Shown here in pieces: positions 1 to 8,400 of a DNA stretch of 9,341 nucleotides. The notes beneath the pieces were generated by a model. The model was not told the origin of the DNA. It saw only the letters and a program-made list of their open reading frames with translations, and searched no databases. How positions within the stretch are numbered: the first letter of the stretch is position 1; each line of letters begins with the position of its first letter. Source of the DNA: CAYLHF01 sp964383365 (lineage in GTDB: Bacteria > Bacteroidota > Rhodothermia > Rhodothermales > UBA10348); NCBI GenBank assembly GCA_964383365.1, contig CAYLHF010000065.1:1-9341 (forward strand), written 5' to 3'. The position numbers and the translations under genes were made by a program.

Positions 1-415
1 TTTCTGACGGTACGGGGAAGACCCATGCGGCGTCGGCTCTGACCCGATCGGCAAACCCGCCATGGTGCCCGACAATGACACCCTGACCGGACCGGCAGAG
101 ATTATGATCTCCTCCCGTACACCACTCGCAGGTCATGCAAGAATTCGCATTCCACCCGATCCCCACCCGGTCGCCGACTCTAAGATGAGAGACGTGATCG
201 CCAACTGCCGCCACCCTACCGATGATCTCGTGTCCACCCACGAACGGGTAACTCGTCATTCCCCAGTCGTTGTCGACCATACTCAGGTCACTGTGGCAGA
301 TACCACAGTATTCAACCTGGATTTCTGATTCGTGGGGTCCAAGTGGTCCGGGAGCGTACGAAAATTTCTCGAAAGGAGCACCTGCCTCGGGGGCAGCGTA
401 GGATTGAATGGACAT
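1..415 (-). CDS. Zinc-dependent alcohol dehydrogenase, N-terminal part (cut by window edge)
   Basis: This is the first 138 codons of a medium-chain, zinc-dependent alcohol dehydrogenase, read from an ATG at 415 down through position 1. The family interconverts alcohols and aldehydes with NAD(P)H in the cytoplasm. The catalytic-zinc motif CGICHSD lies at residues 37-43, with Cys40 the expected ligand, and GHE at 61-63 supplies the next ligands. The structural zinc lobe is complete: Cys93, Cys96, Cys99 and Cys107 in the spacing C-x2-C-x2-C-x7-C. The motif VGDRVGIGW and the tail GGFADRV are typical of the YahK/cinnamyl-alcohol-dehydrogenase branch. Family members are usually about 340-350 residues, so the Rossmann domain lies outside the window. 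An in-frame ATG at 457 would add 14 residues. No clear SD precedes either start; 415 is preferred because the sequence from there resembles family N-termini. It is transcribed divergently from the fucosidase gene. The natural substrate cannot be told. Confidence 0.93.
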   Translation of the reverse strand, partial: MSIQSYAAPEAGAPFEKFSYAPGPLGPHESEIQVEYCGICHSDLSMVDNDWGMTSYPFVGGHEIIGRVAAVGDHVSHLRVGDRVGIGWNANSCMTCEWCTGGDHNLCRSGQGVIVGHHGGFADRVRADAAWVFPVPSE

Positions 416-497
416 ACTGGTGGGAGAGAGGTATTGGAGTTGAGTAAGGAATAACATCCGGACGACTTGACGGTCCGAATGGATGGTTCAGAGGCCC

Positions 498-526
498 TTG
501 GCTATACTGTACCGTCTACATAATAC
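498..526 (+). promoter_or_regulatory. Weak sigma70-like promoter candidate before the fucosidase gene
   Basis: TTGGCT (498-503) and TAATAC (521-526) are separated by 17 bases, which resembles a -35/-10 pair. Transcription would begin near 533, inside the SD sequence at 529-537. That fits poorly with translation from 543 but would suit a start at 654. Bacteroidota often use a different promoter consensus, so this is only a candidate. Confidence 0.18.
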
Positions 527-528
527 TC

Positions 529-537
529 AGGAGGAGG
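529..537 (+). promoter_or_regulatory. Strong ribosome binding site for TTG start at 543
   Basis: The run AGGAGGAGG lies five bases before a TTG codon at 543 that is in frame with the fucosidase. It is the only near-perfect SD in the window. Neither the ATG at 483 nor the ATG at 654 has an SD at a normal distance. It therefore argues for a TTG start, or for a short in-frame upstream peptide. Confidence 0.6.
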
Positions 538-542
538 TTGTT

Positions 543-3191
543 TTGAAAAACAGAGCTTCTGGCTACCCGGTCAAACAGGTGTTTGCACCGACGAAGATCA
601 TAACAAAGGGTCGTTACAACGGAGGTCGAAGACTCTGTGCTTCGGCCTCCGTAATGGACCCTGTACGGGGCTCAACAACGCTCTGGGACGTTTTTCATCA
701 ACGGCTCCGGGTATCGGGACTGGCCATTGTTATCGGCATCGGAATTGGGATATCATCACTGAGTTCGGTCTCTGCCCAGAATGAAAGCTCTCGTAGTACC
801 GAGGTCCCACCACTCAAAATGTGGTATGATAAGCCTGCGTCAGAGTGGAATCATTCGCTACCCGTAGGGAATGGCAGACTGGGTGCGATGGTGTTCGGGG
901 GAACGGAGGTCGAACACATTCAACTCAACGAGGAGACCCTGTGGTCGGGAGGTCCTTACGATCCGACACGCGAAGGGGGAGCCGAGGCACTTCCGGAAAT
1001 CCAGAGGCTACTATTCGCTGGAGATTTCGAACGAGCCCACGATCTCTTCGGTCGAACGATGATGGGCGTCCCGTATGAGCAGATGAAATACCAGCCACTC
1101 GGAGACCTGTGGCTCTCCTTTCCCGGACATGATTCCGCAACAGACTATCGCCGAGAGCTGGATTTGGATGATGCCATTGTTCGGGTATCGTATGTAGTAG
1201 ACGGGGTAACATTTGTTCGAGAGGTTTTCTCGAGCGCTGTAGATCAGATCCTGGTGGTTCATATGACTGCGGATCGGCCGGGGGCACTCTCTTTCAGTAC
1301 CGAATTACACGGTGTTCGGAATCCTGATCACTCCAATTACGGAACAGATTATTTTCAGTGGGATGGTCTTCCTCCCGATGGTCTACGCATTACAGGAAAA
1401 AGTTCAGAGTATCTGGGAATCGAAGGGAAGATCAGATATGAGGCCAGGGTGCAGGCCCGTTCGGACGGGAAAATATGGGTCGACTATAAAACACTTCACG
1501 TTGATGATGCCACAGAGGCCACTCTGGTACTAGCGGCTGCGACCAATTTTGTCAATTATCACGATGTGTCGGGTAGTGCGAACGAACGAGTCGCACGTGT
1601 CCTGAAAAGGGTAGACTCTCGAGGGTACCGCGACATTCGGGCCGATCATATTGCCGAGTATCGGAGTTTTTTCGATCGCGTACGACTGCGTATCGGGCCG
1701 GAAGGTACGGCGGCCGGAACGGATGCCGGAGCGGTGGCAGGCGCCCTTCCGACGGACGAACGGATCGCACGTTTCGCGACGCATCCTGATCCCGGGCTTG
1801 CCGCTCTTTACTATCAATTCGGTCGGTACCTTTTGATTTCAAGTTCGCGGCCCGGGACGGAGCCGGCCGATCTGCAGGGTATCTGGAACGACATGTCGAA
1901 TCCGTGGTGGGACAGTAAGTATACGGTCAACATCAATCTTCCGATGAATTACTGGCCGGCAGAATCCGGGAATCTATCCGAATTGGTGGAGCCGCTGACG
2001 GATCTCATCCGTGACGTATCTGAAACCGGCGTCCGTGTAGCTCGGGAGCACTGGGGGGCGCGCGGATGGGTCCTGCACCAGAATACAGATATCTGGCGCG
2101 CCTCTGCGCCCATGGATGGGCCTTCCTGGGGGGCATGGCCCGTCGGAGGCGCATGGCTCACCACGCACCTATGGGATCACTACCTGTACACAGGTGATGA
2201 GGAGTTTCTACGCGACGTCTACCCCGTCATGAAGAACGCCACCATCTTCCTGTCCGACATCCTTGTACGGGATCCTGATTCCGGATGGCTTGTCACGGCA
2301 CCTTCGAACTCCCCCGAAAATTTTCCCGCGTGGCCGGGAAACGGACGTTTTTTTGACGAAGTCAGCGGTCTCTATTTGAAGGCACGGACGATTACATATG
2401 GACCGACGATGGACATGCAGATCATTCGAGGTGTGTTCTCGAACTTCATCAAGGCTGCAGCACATCTGGGACGTGACGCAGTGCTCTCGGACTCACTCTC
2501 TGGGAAGATTGCACGATTGGCACCTGACCAGATTGGCAAGCACGGGCAACTGCAGGAGTGGATAGTCGACTGGGATGAGATTGAGCCGAAGCATCGGCAT
2601 CTGTCCCCTCTGTGGGGGCTCTATCCCGGGACGGAAATATCTCTCGAACGTACACCTGACCTGGCTCGCGCTGCCGAGGAGAGTATTCGAAGGCGCGGTA
2701 CCGGAGGGTGCGGTTGGTCCTATAGCTGGAAGATGAACCTGAGAGCTCGGCTTCGTGAGGGAAATGAAGCCCTCGATCAGTTCCGGGCGCTGGTTACTGA
2801 TTCGTCCCTGCCCAATCTGTTCTCACTTTGTGGAAGAGCGCTCCAGATCGATGGAAATCTGGGCGCAACCGCTGGTATTGCCGAAATGCTTCTTCAGTCG
2901 CAGGATGGTGAAATTCAGTTTCTTCCTGCACTTCCGCGAGAGTGGACTCAGGGAGAAGTCTCAGGTCTGCGAGCGAGAGGAGGATTCGAGATCGGAATCC
3001 GATGGAATGAGGGTCAGTTGGAGAGGGCGTCCGTACGGTCCGATCTGGGTAGTGACTTCCTTCTTCGTACGGACAGGAGGGTTCAGGTGACGAGTGATGG
3101 TAATGGTGTCGGTCTGGAATACCCCGATAGAGACCATATCCTGTTCCAGACGGTCGCGGGGAATGACTACCAGATTGTCTCTCTCGACTGA
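543..3191 (+). CDS. Secreted GH95 family alpha-L-fucosidase-type glycoside hydrolase
   Basis: GH95 enzymes hydrolyse terminal alpha-1,2-linked fucose (some members alpha-L-galactose) by an inverting mechanism. Residues here are counted from the TTG at 543 (882 aa). The signal sequence is around residues 54-78, with a glycine/isoleucine-rich core ending SVSA before QNES. The N-terminal beta domain follows from about 92 (KMWYDKPASEWNHSLPVGNG), then the (alpha/alpha)6 barrel and a C-terminal beta domain. By comparison with Bifidobacterium AfcA, the catalytic positions are present: the asparagine pair in VNIN (463, 465), the general acid Glu592 in SNSPEN, and Asp770 in QIDGN. The motif HRHLSPLWGLYPG is near 684-696, where relatives usually have SHL. 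The start is uncertain. TTG 543 has an ideal SD, ATG 654 gives a more normal signal peptide (845 aa), and ATG 483 is the longest frame but lacks an SD. No SusC/SusD partner is nearby. The family call is firm; the exact substrate is inferred. Confidence 0.93.
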   Translation: MKNRASGYPVKQVFAPTKIITKGRYNGGRRLCASASVMDPVRGSTTLWDVFHQRLRVSGLAIVIGIGIGISSLSSVSAQNESSRSTEVPPLKMWYDKPASEWNHSLPVGNGRLGAMVFGGTEVEHIQLNEETLWSGGPYDPTREGGAEALPEIQRLLFAGDFERAHDLFGRTMMGVPYEQMKYQPLGDLWLSFPGHDSATDYRRELDLDDAIVRVSYVVDGVTFVREVFSSAVDQILVVHMTADRPGALSFSTELHGVRNPDHSNYGTDYFQWDGLPPDGLRITGKSSEYLGIEGKIRYEARVQARSDGKIWVDYKTLHVDDATEATLVLAAATNFVNYHDVSGSANERVARVLKRVDSRGYRDIRADHIAEYRSFFDRVRLRIGPEGTAAGTDAGAVAGALPTDERIARFATHPDPGLAALYYQFGRYLLISSSRPGTEPADLQGIWNDMSNPWWDSKYTVNINLPMNYWPAESGNLSELVEPLTDLIRDVSETGVRVAREHWGARGWVLHQNTDIWRASAPMDGPSWGAWPVGGAWLTTHLWDHYLYTGDEEFLRDVYPVMKNATIFLSDILVRDPDSGWLVTAPSNSPENFPAWPGNGRFFDEVSGLYLKARTITYGPTMDMQIIRGVFSNFIKAAAHLGRDAVLSDSLSGKIARLAPDQIGKHGQLQEWIVDWDEIEPKHRHLSPLWGLYPGTEISLERTPDLARAAEESIRRRGTGGCGWSYSWKMNLRARLREGNEALDQFRALVTDSSLPNLFSLCGRALQIDGNLGATAGIAEMLLQSQDGEIQFLPALPREWTQGEVSGLRARGGFEIGIRWNEGQLERASVRSDLGSDFLLRTDRRVQVTSDGNGVGLEYPDRDHILFQTVAGNDYQIVSLD
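621..650 (+). promoter_or_regulatory. Strong RNA hairpin just before the ATG at 654
   Basis: GGAGGTCGAAG (621-631) pairs with CTTCGGCCTCC (640-650) through 11 consecutive base pairs, one of them G-U, around an eight-base loop. It ends three bases before the in-frame ATG at 654. The 5' arm contains GGAGG, so the fold would bury an SD-like sequence. It could limit initiation at 654 or act in the leader, but it may simply be part of the coding sequence if translation starts at 543. No U-run follows it, so a simple terminator is unlikely. Confidence 0.4.
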
Positions 3192-3538
3192 TAGGAGACA
3201 GTGTTTTCAGAATGGATGTCGGCCGTCTCCACCGAACGGTCTGCGCTCGGCCAGCGAGAGTTGATTTTTTTCTTCCAGATAGCTTTTCGACGCTTTTCGT
3301 GCGTCATCTGGCTCCAGGAAGTCGCTTCAGATGCAGATTCTCTTGACTTGGACCACTTTCTGTCTTTCATCGTCGTTTCCGGTCGATTCAGGGTCTTTCC
3401 TTGATTATCGGCCGGTTCTGTCCAATTAAAAGTCGCAGGGCAGAGGAATCCTGATTCTTCCATGGGATATTCAGGCATCCTGATCAATTCTGGAGCGTAC
3501 GGGTGAGTCCAGAGAGCGTAGCTTAAACGAATGAATCC
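3192..3538. other. Intergenic stretch of 347 bases without a convincing gene
   Basis: This lies between the fucosidase stop and the MutS-like start. Open frames exist on both strands (plus 3201-3404; a minus frame from 3715 to 3167 that runs into the MutS-like gene), but neither gives a recognisable protein or has a credible start site. It contains a weak hairpin with a T-run (3246-3271) and a weak promoter-like pair, TTGATT at 3401-3406 and AATTAA at 3424-3429 with 17-base spacing, which could serve the downstream gene. Nothing else is seen. Confidence 0.5.
3246..3271 (+). terminator. Weak terminator candidate after the fucosidase gene
   Basis: CTCG (3246-3249) can pair with CGAG (3255-3258) around a five-base loop. 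The tract TTGATTTTTTT (3261-3271) follows. The T-run is good but the stem is only four pairs. A second small hairpin (3176-3181 with 3195-3200) overlaps the stop codon and has only a short T-run after it. Either could end the fucosidase transcript, without strong support. Confidence 0.22.
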
Positions 3539-5410
3539 ATGACCAGTCATCTGAATCAGCCCAGTGGTAACGTCTCCTGGCTGGAGCGTTTCGCAGATCG
3601 ATTGGATACCCGGCGAGCCGTTCTCGAGCGAAGGAGTCTTCGCTTTTCGCGCATCCGCCTGCTGATTTTCATCACCGGCTCGGCGTTCACTCTGGGAGCA
3701 CATTGGTCTGATCATGCGTCACTCGCCTGGGTGGTGGCCGGCACATTCACCGTCATCTTTACAATCATCGCGTATCTACACGATCGCGTGATCAAGAGTA
3801 TCAAAAGGCATCGCACTTATGCGACCATCAAGAGAGACCACATCGCAAGGATTCACAGGGATTGGGCGTCAATACCGGCTCCAACAGACACGGTGATCGA
3901 TGCGGGTCATCCGTTTGCGTCAGATCTGGATCTTGCAGGACCCAGATCATTACATCATCTAACCGATACGGCTGTCACCCGCGAGGGAAGTGAGCTTCTT
4001 CTTGATTGGTTGACTGACACCGTACCAGACATCAACAGAACGCTCAATAGACAGCGGCTGGTGAAAGAGCTGACTCCTCTGGCAGCTTTTCGCGATCGAT
4101 TGGTGCTTCTGAACAGGGGTGTTGCAGCTGTCGCACCAGACCGCTGGTCGGGAGATGTGCTCATCAAGTGGCTCGAACAACACACAGATACGGCCCGAAT
4201 GCTCCCACTTCTGGTCCTGCTGTTCACGTTAAACATCCTGACGGTTTCTCTTTTGACTTCTCTGTTTCTCTTCGATATACCCTCATGGTGGCTTGCGCCG
4301 TTTATGGCCTATGTAACGATTTACCTGCTGAATTACCGGCTGTACGCCCATCTCTTTGAAGAAGCAGAACATCTCTACGATCGGCTCATGCGATTGCGCC
4401 CCATCCTTCTGTTTCTGGAACGGTTTCATTTCGTCGGCCGCGAATCACTGTCCACGCTCTGCGAAGTATTTCAACGACCGGGTCGTCGCCCTTCGACGTA
4501 CGTGCGCCGGGTTACCAGGCTGGCGGCGGCAGCGAGCACGCAGAAAAGCGACATTCTGACGCTCTTACTCAATGTTGTCATGCCCTGGGATCTCCTGTTT
4601 ACCTATTTACTCAGCAGGTACAAGCATCGGCTCAGCGGTACGCTTCCGGGGTGGCTGGAGGCGCTCAAGGAATTGGAGGCGGCCGGATCGCTCTCCACGT
4701 TGGCTTATCTGAACGACAGAATGACGTTTCCGCTATTGGATGAGGCAGGTGGTTCACATCTGGTTTCCAAAGGCCTGGGACATCCACTGCTGGCTGAGAC
4801 CGTCAAAATCCGGAATGATTTTCAGATTCGAGATACCGGGTGCATGGCGCTCATAACGGGATCGAATATGTCCGGTAAGAGCACGTTTCTGAGGACCCTT
4901 GGAATGAATCTGAGCCTCGCTTTTGCCGGCGGACCCGTTGATGCGACGGAGTTTGAAACATCCGGTTTCCGGCTATACACCTGTATCAATGTGTCGGATT
5001 CTGTCAACGACGGAATATCCTATTTCTATGCGGAAGTGAAGCGCCTCAAGGCTTTGCTCGATGAGGCCAGGGAGCAATCTGACACCCCGTTATTCTACCT
5101 GATTGACGAGATTTTCCGCGGAACCAATAACAGGGAGCGTTTTGAGGGGAGCAGGGCGTTGTTACACAGTCTGATCAATGAATACGCCACGGGCGTTGTG
5201 AGTACGCATGATCTGGAGCTGGTTCATCTCGAAGAAGAAACCGACCGGGTGAAAAACTATCATTTCCGGGAAACGGTCATGGGCGGCCGAATGGAATTCG
5301 ACTACCGCCTGAGAGAAGGCGCCTCCCCGACCACCAACGCTCTCAAGATCATGGCGCTGGAAGGCCTGCCGGTGGGGGGAGAGGATGTGGACAAACGTTC
5401 TAAGGGTTGA
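3539..5410 (+). CDS. Membrane-anchored MutS-family ATPase (MutS-related protein)
   Basis: This 623-residue protein keeps the MutS ATPase domain at its C-terminus but is not a classical mismatch repair MutS. Walker A is GSNMSGKST (441-449), the signature-like segment DGISYFYAEV is at 491-500, Walker B is LIDEIF (521-526), and the switch histidine lies in STHD (555-558). The N-terminal mismatch-binding domain with its Phe-x-Glu motif is absent; MutS itself is usually above 800 residues. Instead there are two hydrophobic segments at about 38-55 and 63-82 and two more at about 221-245 and 250-268, which suggests anchoring in the inner membrane with the ATPase in the cytoplasm. Similar MutS-related membrane proteins are widespread in Bacteroidota, with no established role that I know of. 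The ATG at 3539 is the first start after an in-frame stop at 3524-3526; no clear SD precedes it. It converges on the beta-helix gene. Confidence 0.9.
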   Translation: MTSHLNQPSGNVSWLERFADRLDTRRAVLERRSLRFSRIRLLIFITGSAFTLGAHWSDHASLAWVVAGTFTVIFTIIAYLHDRVIKSIKRHRTYATIKRDHIARIHRDWASIPAPTDTVIDAGHPFASDLDLAGPRSLHHLTDTAVTREGSELLLDWLTDTVPDINRTLNRQRLVKELTPLAAFRDRLVLLNRGVAAVAPDRWSGDVLIKWLEQHTDTARMLPLLVLLFTLNILTVSLLTSLFLFDIPSWWLAPFMAYVTIYLLNYRLYAHLFEEAEHLYDRLMRLRPILLFLERFHFVGRESLSTLCEVFQRPGRRPSTYVRRVTRLAAAASTQKSDILTLLLNVVMPWDLLFTYLLSRYKHRLSGTLPGWLEALKELEAAGSLSTLAYLNDRMTFPLLDEAGGSHLVSKGLGHPLLAETVKIRNDFQIRDTGCMALITGSNMSGKSTFLRTLGMNLSLAFAGGPVDATEFETSGFRLYTCINVSDSVNDGISYFYAEVKRLKALLDEAREQSDTPLFYLIDEIFRGTNNRERFEGSRALLHSLINEYATGVVSTHDLELVHLEEETDRVKNYHFRETVMGGRMEFDYRLREGASPTTNALKIMALEGLPVGGEDVDKRSKG

Positions 5411-5418
5411 ATGAAGCC

Positions 5419-5461
5419 CCGCATTATCCGGCGGAGTCCAGACTCCCGCCGGATAGTGCGG
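5419..5461. terminator. Long hairpin between convergent genes, likely bidirectional terminator
   Basis: Bases 5419-5437 pair with 5442-5461 through 19 base pairs, with one T-G pair, a single bulged C at 5445 and a CCAG loop. The core is the arm TATCCGGCGG and its complement. It lies nine bases after the MutS-like stop and 24 bases before the stop of the opposite gene, the expected place for a shared terminator. Neither side has a real T-run, so it may rely on Rho or act mainly as a 3'-end stabiliser. Confidence 0.65.
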
Positions 5462-5485
5462 CTGGAATATCCTTCAGGGATGACG

Positions 5486-8400
5486 CTACATTTCGACTTT
5501 AATAAACGCTTTCACTACAGACCGTCTTCCTGAAGTGATGCGAAGAAAGAGAACGCCGCTGGGGAAACTCCCGAGTTCGATCGTATCTGAATGTTGTCCT
5601 GGTGACATACGCCCCAATTCTGCGATAAGAAGTCTGCGCCCCAGAATGTCGACGACTTCCATGCTGACGTCTCCTGGTTCCCCGAGTTGGTACTGTACGG
5701 ATAGAGACGTAGAAGCCGGATTTGGAAATACATTTTCGATAGCGAATTGGGACGGAATCGATTCGTCAGGATCGAGTGTTTCGTTGCTGACAAACGTTCC
5801 GGAATCGGATCGCCGTACCAGGAAAACAGCGAATTCGGGCGCGGTGAATTCATCCGGTGAAATCAACCCTGGGCCTATCGGCTGAACCGGTTCATACCCC
5901 TGCATGGGTACGCTAACCAAATTCCCGTCGTACATACCCGCGACCAGGGGGGAACCGAATACGTTTTGGGCATTCCGAATTTCGAACGGGGTTCCGACGT
6001 CAAAAAGTCCGGCCAAGTCGACGTCTACGGACGGACCGAGTTCCCAGTTGTAGATCACCAGATTTGCTCGACCCGGTTCATAGGCGTTGGGTCGAATAAA
6101 CACTTTGGATCCGACGGGAAGTTGATCCAGATACGTATTGTTCGAATACTGCGATAGATCTACTTCACCAGTGACCGGACCGATAAACATATTTCCCGTC
6201 ATCGAAATGGATTCCCACGCTGTCGAAAAGTTCGTTTCTCCCTTCAGGTAATTATCGATGAGGGTGACACCTTTATTGGCGCCCAAATTGAATCGACCTA
6301 AGCTGATACTCCGAGCGTTCAAATTATCTATCCAGCCCATGTTCTCCCTCAGAAGAATGTTGTCCGGAGGATTAATGATACCGCCTCCCACGATAATATT
6401 GTCGAATCTATAATTCTGAATATGGGGCACGCCACTTCCGAATACGACGTTACCCGTCATGTGGATGCCTTCCATACGACCGGTGCCGCCGGCGAAGATG
6501 TGAATTCCGAATCCATAGGGATTGAAAATAATATTGTCCGTGATCAGCGTTGGATTGTCGATATGGTCATTCTGCACATAGAAATCGTGCCCCTGTCCGT
6601 CTGCCGAGTTGTCCCCTACGTTATAGATCAGACTTCCATATACTTCGTTTCTTCCTCCGAAGGTATTGGTGGCAACGTCATGAATAACCAGATTGATTAG
6701 TTTTAGAAATTCACCTCTGGTAGACGTACCGGTCCCAAAACGAATCTTATCGGTATCTGAGGAACGGATCTCGAAATCACGGTAGTGTGTGTGCTGGCCT
6801 CCGAACACAAAAGCGTCGAAAGACGGTTGGGCAGGAATATCGATGACGGCCCATTCTCCTGGAAAAGATCGAACAATAATGGGTGCATCTTTCGTTCCGA
6901 CGAGACGCCCCCAAAAAGAGCCGGCATACACGCCCCGGTGGAGCGAGATGATATCACCAGGACCGACGACGAGTGGCTGGTCAAGGGCAGTCTGCAGGTC
7001 CCAGGGGTCGCTCAAACTTCCGTCCCCGGATGGGGAACCAGATGTCGTGACATGATACTCGGTCGCACCGACTACGGATACCGTGAATCCAACGGACGAG
7101 ATGCCTCCCGTTCCGTCGTTCGCGGATACGGCGATGTGGGTTACTCCAGCCGACACGGACTGGACAATCAGATTCGAACCGTTAACTCCCGCCGTGGCCA
7201 CACCTGGCTTGGAACTTACAGCCGAGTACGTCAGAGGATCTTGATCGCCAAAAACCGGCGATGTGCCTTCGAGTTCGATGGACAAACTGCCTCCGTCGTT
7301 GATCGTAACTCCGGGAAGCGACCTGTTGAGTACCGGCGGAGTGATGGCATTGCCGCCGTTTACTGTTTCATTTATCAAAATGAAGACACCCAGAACGGAA
7401 TTCGTATTGTCCAGGCTTCCGAGAAGGTCCGAAGAGATGACCGGTGATGTTCCATTGTAGGTCCCGGAAATGAGCGGAGAGCCAAAAAAGTCGTCGACTC
7501 TCCGAAGCGAGAATTGGGCACCCTGCTGGAGGAGACCAACAACCGGTATTTCAATGGATGATTGCTGACTCCAATTCATGATGACCACGTTGGCGCGACC
7601 CGTTTCAAACTGATTTGGACGCACCAGTACCAGAGTCTGCGTCGGAGTTTCCGTGGTATAATCACTCTGTAAATCGCCGCCTGATGCAAGTCCTGTCTGC
7701 AAGGAATCTCGCCACATCTGAAACCCTGCATCTGACGTGTCGGCCGAGACTGACTCAACTCCACCTGAAGAGAGGAAACTATAGGAGAACCTCGTATTGG
7801 AGTAATGATTATTGTCGAAGGAATACGTAAAACCGAGACTCGCGTCCGTTGGCCATACGGTGTCCAGGACGGCATTCGGTCCCACTGTATTACCGGTGAA
7901 GGAAAGCCCCAGAAGGCGAATGAACGAGAAACCACCGTTGGCGAGGATATTGTTCTCAAAACGGACATTCGATCCACCAGTGGATTCCCGTAGAGATCCA
8001 TGAGTGATTTCTTCTCTGGCTGTCTGAGGATCGACGTAAAAGAAATTATCCCTAAACGTGACACTCTGGAGTTCCAAAGCCAAGATCTGCCCTCCACCCG
8101 TACCTCTGTTCAGCGCGTCTCTCCCGTTGGCAATGAACACATTACCTTTAACCTCAAATCCACCTCCACTTGTCAATAGGCCATTTGCAAGGTTATTTGA
8201 AATGACATTTTCGGCGATCATTTTAGCACCATTAGCCTGGTCGAACTGAACCAGGACCGCATCTCCGGCGACTCCGTTACTGGCAATTCTGCCATTCTGA
8301 ACAATTATATTTCCGTATAGCCAGTCATCATCTTTTGTCCCGGAAAACAGGACAGATTCGTAGTTGGATTGAATGATGTTATTGATAAAACGATTTCCTC

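Noticed and set aside
62..328. Plus-strand open frame of 88 codons
   Set aside because: It lies wholly antisense to a well-supported alcohol dehydrogenase and has no recognisable content.
3167..3715. Minus-strand open frame of 182 codons across the gap before the MutS-like gene
   Set aside because: It overlaps the ends of two well-supported genes, shows no recognisable domain, and has a low-complexity basic composition.
3539..5410. Naming the MutS-like gene mutS
   Set aside because: The mismatch-recognition domain is missing, membrane segments are present, and the length is well below that of MutS.
6785..7447. Plus-strand open frame of 220 codons inside the beta-helix gene
   Set aside because: It is antisense to a clear coding region with beta-helix repeats; its translation has no recognisable family features.
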